From Proteobacteria bacterium UBA2133 (GTDB lineage Bacteria > Pseudomonadota > Gammaproteobacteria > Arenicellales > UBA868), in the NCBI GenBank assembly GCA_002327725.1, contig DCXP01000059.1, positions 1-49,725 of the forward strand: DNA of 49,725 nucleotides. Direction: 5' to 3'. This document shows, one piece after another, positions 42,445 to 49,725 of this stretch. The stretch's first letter is position 1, and each line of letters opens with the position of its first letter. Both the position numbers and the translations under genes were made by a program. The notes under the pieces are model-generated. The model was given only the letters and a program-made list of their open reading frames with translations, had not been told where the DNA came from and made no database searches.

Positions 42445-43520
42445 CAAGAGTCCAGGGAATAGAGCCTGATCTTCTCGGCTGGAAGCGTCACCGAGACCGA
42501 TGCGCCCGGTTCCAGCGAAAGTCGGTGGGCTTCGCCTGTTGAGACATCGGCCTGAAGCCGGGTCTTCCATAGCTCAAGATTCAGCGTAACCCGGACAAAA
42601 GCACCGAGGTATTCGAGCGATTCGACCACTCCGAGCGTCTCGTTATTACTCCCCGACTCATCACCGAGGTGCAACTCGACATCCTCAGGCCTGATAGCCA
42701 ACCGGACCGGCCTCCCCTCGCTCATGTTTTCTGTATCGACATCAAGCGGGACACCTTCACAGGCACATTGGCCGGCTGACGCTGTCCTGGCGCTGATGAA
42801 ATTCATTGTGCCGATAAACTCCGCGACAAACTCAGAAGCGGGGCTCGCGTAAATCTCCTCCGGTGTGCCGATCTGTTCGATCACCCCGTGGTTCATCACC
42901 ACAATCCGATCGGCCATCGTCAGCGCTTCTTCCTGATCGTGGGTGACCATGATGGTTGTGACAGCCAGGCGTCTCTGCAGCCCTTTGATTTCCATCCTCA
43001 GGTGCGCCCGCACTTTGGCGTCAAGAGCCGACAACGGTTCGTCCAGAAGCAGCAGCCCCGGTGCGGTCGCCAGTGCCCGCGCCAACGCAACCCGCTGCTG
43101 CTGCCCGCCGGACAACTGGGCCGGATATTTCTTTGTCTGATCAGATAAATCCACCAGCATCAGCAGTTCTTCGACGCGCCTGCTGACTTCATTGCGGCGG
43201 GAGCGCCGGCTCTCGAGACCATAGGCCACGTTTTTTTCTACCGTGAGGTTGGGAAACAGCGCATAGGACTGAAACACAATCCCAAAGTCACGCTCCGATG
43301 GAGGCAGCACGGAGATATCGGCGCCCGCCTGGGCAATGCTTCCCTGGGACTGGATATCAAGCCCGGCGATAGCCCTTAACAGGGTCGTTTTCCCGCAGCC
43401 GGAGGGACCCAGGAAACAGACAAACTCACCCTCGAAGACCTCAAGAGAGATATCCCGCAGTGCCGTGAACTGACCGAAATTCTTGGTCAGGTTCTCGATT
43501 TTCAGGAATGCTTCGCTCAT
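42444..43520 (-). CDS. aepV: 2-aminoethylphosphonate-type ABC transporter, ATPase
   Basis: A 358-residue importer ATPase. Walker A GPSGCGKTT, Q-loop FGIVFQSYALFPNLTVEKNV, signature QLSGGQQQRVALARAL, Walker B LLLLDEPLSALD and H-loop VTHDQEEALTMADR are all intact, followed by a TOBE domain (about 250-358). An in-frame GTG at 43538 would add six residues. It lies downstream of the binding-protein gene and a strong terminator-like hairpin, and is coupled to the permease gene. Confidence 0.85.
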   Translation of the reverse strand: MSEAFLKIENLTKNFGQFTALRDISLEVFEGEFVCFLGPSGCGKTTLLRAIAGLDIQSQGSIAQAGADISVLPPSERDFGIVFQSYALFPNLTVEKNVAYGLESRRSRRNEVSRRVEELLMLVDLSDQTKKYPAQLSGGQQQRVALARALATAPGLLLLDEPLSALDAKVRAHLRMEIKGLQRRLAVTTIMVTHDQEEALTMADRIVVMNHGVIEQIGTPEEIYASPASEFVAEFIGTMNFISARTASAGQCACEGVPLDVDTENMSEGRPVRLAIRPEDVELHLGDESGSNNETLGVVESLEYLGAFVRVTLNLELWKTRLQADVSTGEAHRLSLEPGASVSVTLPAEKIRLYSLDS

Positions 43521-43580
43521 TGTCGTTGGAATCCGCACGGACTGACCGAAGCCCCGCCGACCACCGGGGCCAGGGCAATC

Positions 43581-43624
43581 ACAAAAAGAAACGGCCGATC
43601 ACTGGCTGAACAGCGACCGGCCGT
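43581..43624 (-). terminator. Intrinsic terminator or attenuator between binding-protein and ATPase genes
   Basis: On the minus strand, arms ACGGCCGGTCGCTG (43624-43611) and the matching arm (43604-43591) form a 14-bp stem with two G-U pairs and a 6-base loop, followed by TTCTTTTTGT (43590-43581). It begins 20 bases after the binding-protein stop. Partial termination here would give more binding protein than ATPase and permease. Confidence 0.85.
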
Positions 43625-43644
43625 CGATCAGTCGATAATCTGAC

Positions 43645-44676
43645 TCAGCTCTTCGGTTCCGATTTTGAATCGTAACGCTTCTGCCATTCGGCAAGGATAC
43701 GTTTGCGGTTCTGTGCCGCCCACTCGAAGTTGTTATCGATCATGGCCTGCGGAATATTGTCCGGGAAATGTTCGACCGGTTTTGCAAGCCGCTGAATGCC
43801 GATCACTGCGTAGCCCTCGTTGTACATCTTGTTGGCTTTCTCAGTGACAGACCAATCCACCAGCGTTTTAGCAGCATCCAGTTTCTTGGTCCCGTTGACA
43901 ATCGCGGTCGCTTCCATATCCCAGCCAATACCCTCGCTTGGAATAATGATCTCTAACGGAGCACCCGCCGCTTTGGACTTTGCGCCCCGGAAGGCAAAAG
44001 ATACGCCGATCGCGACCTCTCCCCGGGCAGCCTGTTTGCAGGGTTTGGAGCCCGAATGCGTATAGTGATCGATATTCTGGTGGAGCTGGTCCATAAACGC
44101 CCAGCCACCTTCTTCGCCGAACATCTGTAGCCAGCTGGATACATCCAGAAAGCCGGTCCCCGACGAATTGGGGTTCGGCATGGCGACGTGGCCTTTATAC
44201 GCCGGGTTGGTCAGATCCTTCCAGGAAGACGGCATGGGCAGATTATGTTTTTCCGACTCCACAGTGTTCACACAGACTGCGGCAACCCATGCATCCATAC
44301 CGGTCCACGTCGGTGGATCGGACTTATCCCGGAACTTCGAATCAAGACCGTCCAGACCTTTGGGGGTGTACGGCTGCAGCATGCCTTCGCCTTTCATCAA
44401 TAACAGGCTCGTGGCCGCCAGTCCCCAGATGACATCTGCCCGTGGATTCTCTTTTTCCGCAAGCAGCTTCGCTGTCACGATGCCGGTCGAATCACGCACC
44501 CAATTGATCTTGATATCGGGATGATCCTCGTTAAATCGTGCCGCGTATTTCTTGAGATCTTCGGCCTCGACCGCCGTATAGACGGTGAGGTCGGTTGCAG
44601 CAAAGGCGGTATAGCTGAGCCCTAGCGCCAACGCTGGCACCACACCCCAACGACTCCTAAACAAAATCTTTTTCAT
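43645..44676 (-). CDS. aepX: 2-aminoethylphosphonate-type ABC transporter, periplasmic binding protein
   Basis: A 343-residue secreted protein. The signal peptide runs MKKILFRSRW to a likely cut after AFA at about residue 27. The mature start TDLTVYTAVEAEDLKKYAAR, then RADVIWGLAATSLLLMKGEG, NPNSSGTGFLDVSSWLQMFG, and IIIPSEGIGWDMEATAIVNG match the putative aminoethylphosphonate-binding family (PhnS2/AepX type) rather than ferric-ion binders. The AGGAGG site before ATG 44676 is nearly perfect, fitting high expression. First gene of aepX-aepV-aepW-gloA-phosphatase. No 2-AEP-degrading enzyme is in the window. Gene names by homology only. Confidence 0.85.
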   Translation of the reverse strand: MKKILFRSRWGVVPALALGLSYTAFAATDLTVYTAVEAEDLKKYAARFNEDHPDIKINWVRDSTGIVTAKLLAEKENPRADVIWGLAATSLLLMKGEGMLQPYTPKGLDGLDSKFRDKSDPPTWTGMDAWVAAVCVNTVESEKHNLPMPSSWKDLTNPAYKGHVAMPNPNSSGTGFLDVSSWLQMFGEEGGWAFMDQLHQNIDHYTHSGSKPCKQAARGEVAIGVSFAFRGAKSKAAGAPLEIIIPSEGIGWDMEATAIVNGTKKLDAAKTLVDWSVTEKANKMYNEGYAVIGIQRLAKPVEHFPDNIPQAMIDNNFEWAAQNRKRILAEWQKRYDSKSEPKS

Positions 44677-44740
44677 CTGTTCCTCCTATTGATGGTCTTG
44701 ACATATTGCAGGTTCTGCACCCTGACACATATTATTATCA

Positions 44741-44802
44741 TCATATTTCACGAATATGACACACCGTCGCATCATCTTAGTGCTTTTGACTGCCAGGAAC
44801 AA
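44741..44802 (-). promoter_or_regulatory. Possible promoter and palindromic operator upstream of aepX
   Basis: On the minus strand, TTGTTC (44802-44797), a 17-base spacer and TAAGAT (44779-44774) form a moderate promoter. Just downstream a perfect inverted repeat, TCATATT and AATATGA with a 5-base centre (44741-44759), overlaps the expected transcript start region, a position that suits a repressor or inducer-responsive site. Confidence 0.4.
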
Positions 44803-44849
44803 CAGCCCCTGTACCCTGCAATAGCCGACGGCAATTGGCCGCGCGGATA

Positions 44850-45938
44850 TCAGCGGCTGAGGCTTATCTGCTGCTTCTCACGGTATCGATCCAAAGCGAG
44901 TTGAATCAGCTGGTCAATCAACGTGGGGTATTCGATACCGCTTGCCTGCCAGAGCCTTGGATACATGCTGATGGGGGTAAAGCCCGGCATCGTGTTTATC
45001 TCGTTGAGGAACACCTCACCGGAAGGGGGCAGCAGAAAATCGACCCGTGCGAGTCCGGCACCATCAATTGCACGGAATGCTTCCAGAGACATCTCCTGGA
45101 TGCTGGCCTTTAGTGACTGCGAAAGATCCGCAGGCACGATCAACTGCGAGTGGTCATCGATGTACTTGGTGGTGTAGTCGTAAAACTCTGCCCCAGGGAT
45201 GATCTCGCCAATCACGGAGGCTTTCGGATCATCGTTGCCGAGCACCGCGCATTCAAGTTCCCGAGCCTGCTCTACTGAGGATTCGATCATCATCTTGATG
45301 TCGTAACCGGCCGCAATATCCAAGGCGGTCTGCAGAGACTCAGCATTATGGACCTTGGAAATTCCGATACTGGAGCCGAGATTGACCGGCTTGACGAACA
45401 TCGGATAACAAAGCGCGCTTTCAATCCGGCTCATTATCAATGTCCGGTCGACGTTCCAGGCGCTGCGCCTAACGACAAGGTACTCTGCCTGTTTCAAACC
45501 GGCGTTGGCAAAAACAGCCCGCGCCAGCTCTTTATCCATACCGACTGCAGATGCCGCAACGCCGGCCCCCACATAGGCGGCATCCGCAAGCTCGAGCAAA
45601 CCCTGTACACAGCCATCCTCACCGTGCGGTCCATGTAAAAGGGGGAATACCACATCAAACCTGCCTTCTCCCGCTTGAGTCCCATCCAGGGCTGTCAGGT
45701 CCCGCTGACCGGCGCCCAACTGCACGGGCACGCCGCTACCCTCTATAACTTCGTCCTGTTCCAGCAACCGACGCTCACCGTCCTCGAGAACCCACTGTCC
45801 TGACCGTGAGATACCCGCGAGGACCACCTCGTAGCGGGAGGCGTCAATCGCCGCGTAAACGGATCTCGCCGAGATGACAGAAATCTCGTGCTCGGCAGAC
45901 TGTCCACCGAATACCAGCAGGACTCGGGTTTTGCTCAT
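44850..45938 (-). CDS. ddl: D-alanine-D-alanine ligase
   Basis: Joins two D-alanines with ATP for peptidoglycan. A 362-residue ATP-grasp enzyme: LLVFGGQSAEHEISVISARS, VVFPLLHGPHGEDGCVQGLL, PMFVKPVNLGSSIGISKV, the omega-loop EFYDYTTKY with the Tyr typical of D-Ala ligases (not the D-lactate type), and FLNEINTMPGFTPISMYP. A-type length, 36 bases downstream of a class IV aminotransferase that may supply D-alanine. Confidence 0.95.
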   Translation of the reverse strand: MSKTRVLLVFGGQSAEHEISVISARSVYAAIDASRYEVVLAGISRSGQWVLEDGERRLLEQDEVIEGSGVPVQLGAGQRDLTALDGTQAGEGRFDVVFPLLHGPHGEDGCVQGLLELADAAYVGAGVAASAVGMDKELARAVFANAGLKQAEYLVVRRSAWNVDRTLIMSRIESALCYPMFVKPVNLGSSIGISKVHNAESLQTALDIAAGYDIKMMIESSVEQARELECAVLGNDDPKASVIGEIIPGAEFYDYTTKYIDDHSQLIVPADLSQSLKASIQEMSLEAFRAIDGAGLARVDFLLPPSGEVFLNEINTMPGFTPISMYPRLWQASGIEYPTLIDQLIQLALDRYREKQQISLSR

Positions 45939-45974
45939 TTGCGTTCTATGGCTTCGCGCATGTGTAGGCCAGAT

Positions 45975-46883
45975 TCAGGCAAGCGCATCGTTAGCGTGTT
46001 GTGAGATGTAATCTTCGACATAGCCGGAAAAAACTTGCCCGGCTGCACGGGTGACATCGCCGCCACCGACAGGAAACTCAAGCCGTTCCCCGTCAAGCAG
46101 CGTCAGCGATACACACGGCATGACCTCGCGGGTTGCGCTCGTAATAAAGCACTCGGTCGCATCGAGCAGTTCATTGACATGAACATCTTCTTCGAAACTT
46201 TGCATCCCGGCGGCCTTGAGCGCTCGATGGACATGTTTTTTGGTCAGCCCTTTGAGGTTTCCGGAACCTGGGGTGACGAGCCTCCCCCGGATCAGAAACC
46301 AGACGTTACTGTTGGCCGCCTCGGTTACAAAGCCGTCACGATTGAGCATGACACAATCATCTGCACCCGCTTCTTTGGCTTCGGTGAGTCCCATAATGTT
46401 GTTCAGGTAGTTGCCACCCTTGATATTCGGGTCAAGTGCGTTAACCGGGTTGCGGCGAACGTTGGGAATCGCCATGTTGACGCCGCGCTCATAGAAAATC
46501 GGGTCCCAGGACGGCAAGGCTTTGACGATGATGACGTATCGGGTTTCCAGACCGGGATCAGGATACAGGTCTACGACCCCTTCCCCGCGCGTTATCTGAT
46601 AACGCACATAGCCGTCTGACTCCCGGGACACGCCCGCCTCTATCGCCGTTCGGCGAATCTCTTCCAGAAGCTGCCCGCGCGTCTGGCTGATCCGCATCTG
46701 AATCAGCTGCGCAGAGTTTTCCAGCCGCTCGAAATGTTCTTCCAGAAAAAGCGGTACCGAGCGATAGGTACGAAACACTTCATAGACCGAGTCACCGTAA
46801 AGAAAGCCACGGTCCAGAACCGGTATGGAAGCCTTCGCAGCTTCGGTAATGGTTCCATCGACATTGACAGTTGACGCTATCAT
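45975..46883 (-). CDS. Class IV aminotransferase, probable D-amino-acid transaminase
   Basis: A 302-residue PLP enzyme. The fold-type IV opening PVLDRGFLYGDSVYEVFRTY, VRYQITRGEGVVDLYPDPG, the PLP Lys in PNIKGGNYLNNIMGLTEAKE, and DGFVTEAANSNVWFL are visible. Branched-chain and D-alanine transaminases share these motifs. Its place 36 bases upstream of ddl in the same direction favours D-alanine or D-glutamate formation, but specificity is inferred from context. GGGAGAG precedes ATG 46883. Confidence 0.85.
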   Translation of the reverse strand: MIASTVNVDGTITEAAKASIPVLDRGFLYGDSVYEVFRTYRSVPLFLEEHFERLENSAQLIQMRISQTRGQLLEEIRRTAIEAGVSRESDGYVRYQITRGEGVVDLYPDPGLETRYVIIVKALPSWDPIFYERGVNMAIPNVRRNPVNALDPNIKGGNYLNNIMGLTEAKEAGADDCVMLNRDGFVTEAANSNVWFLIRGRLVTPGSGNLKGLTKKHVHRALKAAGMQSFEEDVHVNELLDATECFITSATREVMPCVSLTLLDGERLEFPVGGGDVTRAAGQVFSGYVEDYISQHANDALA

Positions 46884-47110
46884 TAAACGACGCTCTCCCT
46901 ATGCTGAATAAGTAAACACAAAAATCGGCTAAAACGTCATCCTGGACTAGGCGATTCTGAGCGAACACCATTATGATACCGCCCTTTTACCAAGCGCCTG
47001 CACACTCCCTGGTCAAGGCGTTCACACCCCGGACTGCGATATCCCACCCAACGCGGCTGCACCTTCCAGAAACCGGTCGGAATTCAGACACCCGATAGCA
47101 ACTTAAGGCT

Positions 47111-48034
47111 ATGCAGATCTCAACAATGCTCAAGGAGGGTCACCTCGGCCTCGCGAGGTCCGCGTGCCTTGTGGGGGGCGCCGTTTGGGGAGGCTACTGG
47201 ATTCCACTCCGAGGTCTTGACGCTTCGGGGTTTTCAGGTGTCCTCGCGGCTGGGGTTATTCATGTGATTCCGGCGCTGATGCTCCTGCCGTTGATGCTGA
47301 TAAGGCATAAAAGTCTTCGGCAAGGGGGGATTGGGCTGCAGGCGACGGGTGCGGCCATGGGGCTTGCGATCCTGCTTTACTCCACAGCGTTTCTCTACAC
47401 CGACGTGGTCCGCGCCATCCTGCTGTACTACCTCACTCCTGTCTGGGGCACGCTCTTCGCGAGACTCTGGCTGGCCGAAAAAATCACCCTGGACCGGGTT
47501 TTCGGGATTGCGCTCGGTATAGCCGGGATGCTGATCATTTTCAACATAGACCAGGGACTGCCGCTGCCCAGAAACCTTGGCGACTGGATGGCGCTCGGCT
47601 CAGGAATTATCTGGGCCCTCGCGGCGACCTTGACACGCCGATACCCGGACCAACCCGCTGTAGATGTTGTTTCATCGTGGTTCGTTTGGGCCAGCGGACT
47701 GGCAATCCTGGTTATGTTCTTCCTGCAGGGCACTGTAAGCATTCCGCCGCCTGTTGCGTTCAGTTCAGTACTGCCGTGGCTTGCACCCCTGAGTCTTCTG
47801 CTTGTACTGCCGGTTTATCTTGCCATTACCTGGGGTCTGCCGCAGCTTAATCCCGGCACCTCCGGCCTGCTGTTCATGACCGAGATCAGTGTCGGTACGC
47901 TCACCGCTGCGTGGCTTACCAGCGAGATCATCGGCCCGCGTGAAATCATCGGCATCATATTGATTACTCTCGCCGGACTCGCTGAGGTCCTGCTGCCGAT
48001 CGCAAGGCGATTTTTCAAGCATGTTCAAAGTTGA
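47111..48034 (+). CDS. DMT-superfamily (EamA) permease
   Basis: A 307-residue inner-membrane protein with about ten hydrophobic segments in two EamA repeats. The first repeat has GAVWGGYWIPLRGL, and LYTDVVRAILLYYLTPVWGT ends in a conserved membrane turn; the second begins near GDWMALGSGIIWALAATLTR. Members export or exchange amino acids, nucleotides or other metabolites; the cargo is unknown. ATG 47111 has AAGG upstream; an in-frame ATG at 47126 is an alternative. It is divergent from the aminotransferase gene across 227 bases in which I see no clear site. Confidence 0.88.
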   Translation: MQISTMLKEGHLGLARSACLVGGAVWGGYWIPLRGLDASGFSGVLAAGVIHVIPALMLLPLMLIRHKSLRQGGIGLQATGAAMGLAILLYSTAFLYTDVVRAILLYYLTPVWGTLFARLWLAEKITLDRVFGIALGIAGMLIIFNIDQGLPLPRNLGDWMALGSGIIWALAATLTRRYPDQPAVDVVSSWFVWASGLAILVMFFLQGTVSIPPPVAFSSVLPWLAPLSLLLVLPVYLAITWGLPQLNPGTSGLLFMTEISVGTLTAAWLTSEIIGPREIIGIILITLAGLAEVLLPIARRFFKHVQS

Positions 48035-48113
48035 TGAAACTACCTTGGGCGGGCGATTCTCACTGCGCTGCACAAATACTGATCCCTGTTTTACACAGTG
48101 ACCGGCAAGCGTA

Positions 48114-48959
48114 TCAAGGAAACGGCGAATCCTCGATAGGCCGACGCACGGGATCCTCCTGAGGGCGCTGTTGCAGTTCCAACTTAGGGCCGTCAAGGTT
48201 GATAAACCTGTAAATGCGCTGAGAATCCCAGGAAAGGGCGGGGTCCGGCACCAGTTCCACATGATCACCCCATAGTCCCTGATTGACCTCGCGGACGAGT
48301 TTCATCTGACCGGTGAGAGTCGAACTGAAATTGTAGTAGATGTCATCGAAGTAGATTACGCATCCCGATGGCAGGAACTCAAGCACACGCTCCAGAGCCG
48401 TGCGAGTGGAACTGTAGTAATCACAATCCATCCAGATCAGCATCGGCCGCCATTCCTGAAACTGATCAAGCAACTCAGGTGTCAGTACATCTTCAAAGAG
48501 ACCCTGATGCAACTGGTAATTCCCATAGCCTTTCTTCTGGCAGTAGGCATCTAACCACTCCCGATCGCCACGATAATGCCCGGCGATCCACTCATCACCC
48601 CGGATCAGCGCTGCGTCGGCTTCATGCTCCACCGGTGGTAAACCGCCGAAAGTGTCAAAACCATGCAGCATCACCCGATCCTCGAGACCCAGATAGCGTA
48701 TCGCCATAAGGTGCTTGGCGAATGAATACCCTCCTGCAACGCCAAACTCCAGTATGGAAAACCGGCCCTGGTAGGTGTTGGTGAATTCCTTAAGCACCTC
48801 GTAGATATGGTCCATCCGATAGAACCCGCCCGCAGTGGCACGCAGAAACTTGCGGGGGCTATAGACCAGATTGAGATAAGTCCAGGTGCGCAACCATTCG
48901 CCGGGAATCAGGCGCCCCAATCCGCGAAGCACCTTAAAGAAACCGCCAGTTTGTTTCAT
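48114..48959 (-). CDS. TylF/MycF-like SAM-dependent methyltransferase
   Basis: A 281-residue class I methyltransferase. The SAM motif is ILEFGVAGGYSFAKHLMA, followed by MLHGFDTFGGLPPVEHEADA, the metal-site-like LIWMDCDYYSSTRTALERVL and GCVIYFDDIYYNFS. These are the marks of the macrocin O-methyltransferase group, which methylates sugar hydroxyls of natural products or surface glycans. No biosynthetic neighbours of that sort are visible at this end of the window. Convergent with the DMT gene; the start is ATG 48959. Confidence 0.85.
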   Translation of the reverse strand: MKQTGGFFKVLRGLGRLIPGEWLRTWTYLNLVYSPRKFLRATAGGFYRMDHIYEVLKEFTNTYQGRFSILEFGVAGGYSFAKHLMAIRYLGLEDRVMLHGFDTFGGLPPVEHEADAALIRGDEWIAGHYRGDREWLDAYCQKKGYGNYQLHQGLFEDVLTPELLDQFQEWRPMLIWMDCDYYSSTRTALERVLEFLPSGCVIYFDDIYYNFSSTLTGQMKLVREVNQGLWGDHVELVPDPALSWDSQRIYRFINLDGPKLELQQRPQEDPVRRPIEDSPFP

Positions 48960-49211
48960 AGATAAGACCTTTCGTCAGCAGAGACGATCTATTACCTATG
49001 CCGGAATGTGTAGATCCTGCCGAGACTGGGTGATGTACATCTGGATTTTAAGACTTGGCACGGGTGGGAACTAGACCCACAGTGGCTCAACCAGTTGCGA
49101 GACTCACCAATAGCCGTCGGCTGCAACAAATATAGATGATCCGTTGTGACCCTGAATAGTCCGGCCAAACTGTGTCAGACAGGATGCTTTGACGGTCAGG
49201 ACAGTTCCAGC

Positions 49212-49559
49212 TCAACGCTTGGGTTGTCCGGCAGACCGCTTTCCGGCACGATTTGCCGGATGCTCGGGAAAGGGTTCTCCAGGAAGCCAGACACTCCATT
49301 TCGGAAACGGTTCGCTGCCCTGGCTTCCGAGCTTTGAATCACGGGACTTCGGGAAATCAGCCTTTTTACTGACCTTCGGGTGGCGCCGGCTGAACCAGCG
49401 ATCCCCTGTACGGGTCGCACTGCCCTTCTCGCCGACGTCTGCGCCCTTTTGTGTCGTATAGGTTTTGTCGTATTCCAACGCTCTGCCCTTGGGATGGCGC
49501 GGGAACGCCTTACGCTCCACGCCATCATGCAAAGCGGATAATTTTACTCTTATGCGCAC
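49212..49559 (-). CDS. Possible small basic protein of unknown function
   Basis: A 115-codon frame from GTG 49559. The predicted product is rich in Lys, Arg, Pro and Trp (ALHDGVERKAFPRHPKGRAL near the start, PKWSVWLPGEPFPEHPAN near the end). Codon third positions are mostly G or C, as in the neighbours, but there is no ribosome site and no known family. It could equally be non-coding. Confidence 0.2.
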   Translation of the reverse strand: MRIRVKLSALHDGVERKAFPRHPKGRALEYDKTYTTQKGADVGEKGSATRTGDRWFSRRHPKVSKKADFPKSRDSKLGSQGSEPFPKWSVWLPGEPFPEHPANRAGKRSAGQPKR

Positions 49560-49680
49560 ACCTATGTGCGCCCCCAGTGGGAGGCGACAAAACTTCCCGC
49601 AAATCCAGGGCTCACCAATGACAAGGTTTTTCACGACAGCGACAATGCGGTTACAGCGTCGTGGGCCGACGGCGAATACA

Positions 49681-49722
49681 CCGAAAAACAAAACCCCCAA
49701 AGGCTTTCACCCTAAGGGGGTT
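49681..49722 (-). terminator. Terminator-like hairpin at the window edge
   Basis: On the minus strand, CCCCC and GGGGG arms enclose a loop that can pair further (AGG/CCT) and are followed by TTTTGTTTTT. It would end a leftward transcript whose gene lies beyond the right edge. In the other direction the T-run is short. Confidence 0.6.
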
Positions 49723-49725
49723 TGG

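Larger units (their letters stand above)
48960..49725. other. Right-end region without a recognised gene
   Basis: 766 bases. Open frames on both strands are short, and none shows a family motif. Three structures are visible: a GTGGG/CCCAC hairpin at 49064-49080, a perfect 7-bp hairpin GCGCACA/TGTGCGC with a 4-base loop at 49554-49571, and a terminator-like hairpin near the edge. An AT-rich patch lies around 49530-49555. It may be the leader or tail of a gene beyond the edge, or decayed sequence. Confidence 0.5.

Noticed and set aside
49064..49080. T-arm-like hairpin resembling part of a tRNA or tmRNA
   Set aside because: The loop lacks the TTCRANY pattern and no matching acceptor strand or anticodon arm is found at tRNA distance.

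Overview
The window looks like chromosomal DNA of a high-GC gammaproteobacterium, probably an uncultured and possibly marine lineage. The basis is gene content: a single-chain PurL of about 1300 residues, a tail-specific protease of the Prc type, AvtA, a YpeA-like acetyltransferase, ETF-ubiquinone oxidoreductase, and many CoA-dependent catabolic genes. The lineage is inferred. No rRNA, confident tRNA, CRISPR array, insertion sequence or phage gene was seen.

Layout. 1-4885 (-): HSD10-like dehydrogenase, SLC13-type anion permease and a short PutA that runs off the left edge. 5111-6784 (+): ETF-QO. 6812-13399 (-): purL, purC, dapA and an LD-carboxypeptidase. 13439-22546: a glycosylation region made of an unusual 895-residue ABC protein (-), two GT4 glycosyltransferases and a histidine phosphatase (+), then facing them a YpeA-like acetyltransferase, two MurG/COG4671-like glycosyltransferases and a MaoC protein (-). 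22695-23118: remains of an aminoglycoside-phosphotransferase/ATPase fusion gene. 23173-24792 (+): an acyl-CoA ligase. 24830-30907 (-): prpE, methylmalonyl-CoA mutase, pccB and a MOSC gene, a propionate operon. 31120-36543 (+): enoyl-CoA hydratase, mtnA, prc, avtA. 36559-38786 (-): a NUDIX hydrolase translationally overlapped with a BetA-like choline dehydrogenase. 38981-39748 (+): a HAD phosphatase. 39760-44676 (-): a 2-aminoethylphosphonate-type ABC transporter (binding protein, ATPase, fused permease) followed by a glyoxalase and a PTP-like phosphatase. 44850-46883 (-): a class IV aminotransferase and ddl, probably D-alanine supply for the wall. 47111-48959: a DMT permease and a TylF-like methyltransferase. 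48960-49725 holds no recognisable gene.

How it fits together. Most of the catabolic genes feed acyl-CoA or proline electrons into the quinone pool (ETF-QO, PutA, HSD10-like SDR, hydratase, ligases) or carry propionate to succinyl-CoA. The least explained part is 13.4-22.5 kb. There, four glycosyltransferases of two folds sit beside an ABC protein whose nucleotide-binding domain carries a roughly 335-residue insertion and has lost the usual Q-loop, signature and H-loop residues. This is the best candidate for an undescribed system, perhaps a glycoconjugate assembly and export route, but its product cannot be read from sequence. Signs of gene decay (22.7-23.1 kb and about 19.2 kb) lie at the edges of the same region.
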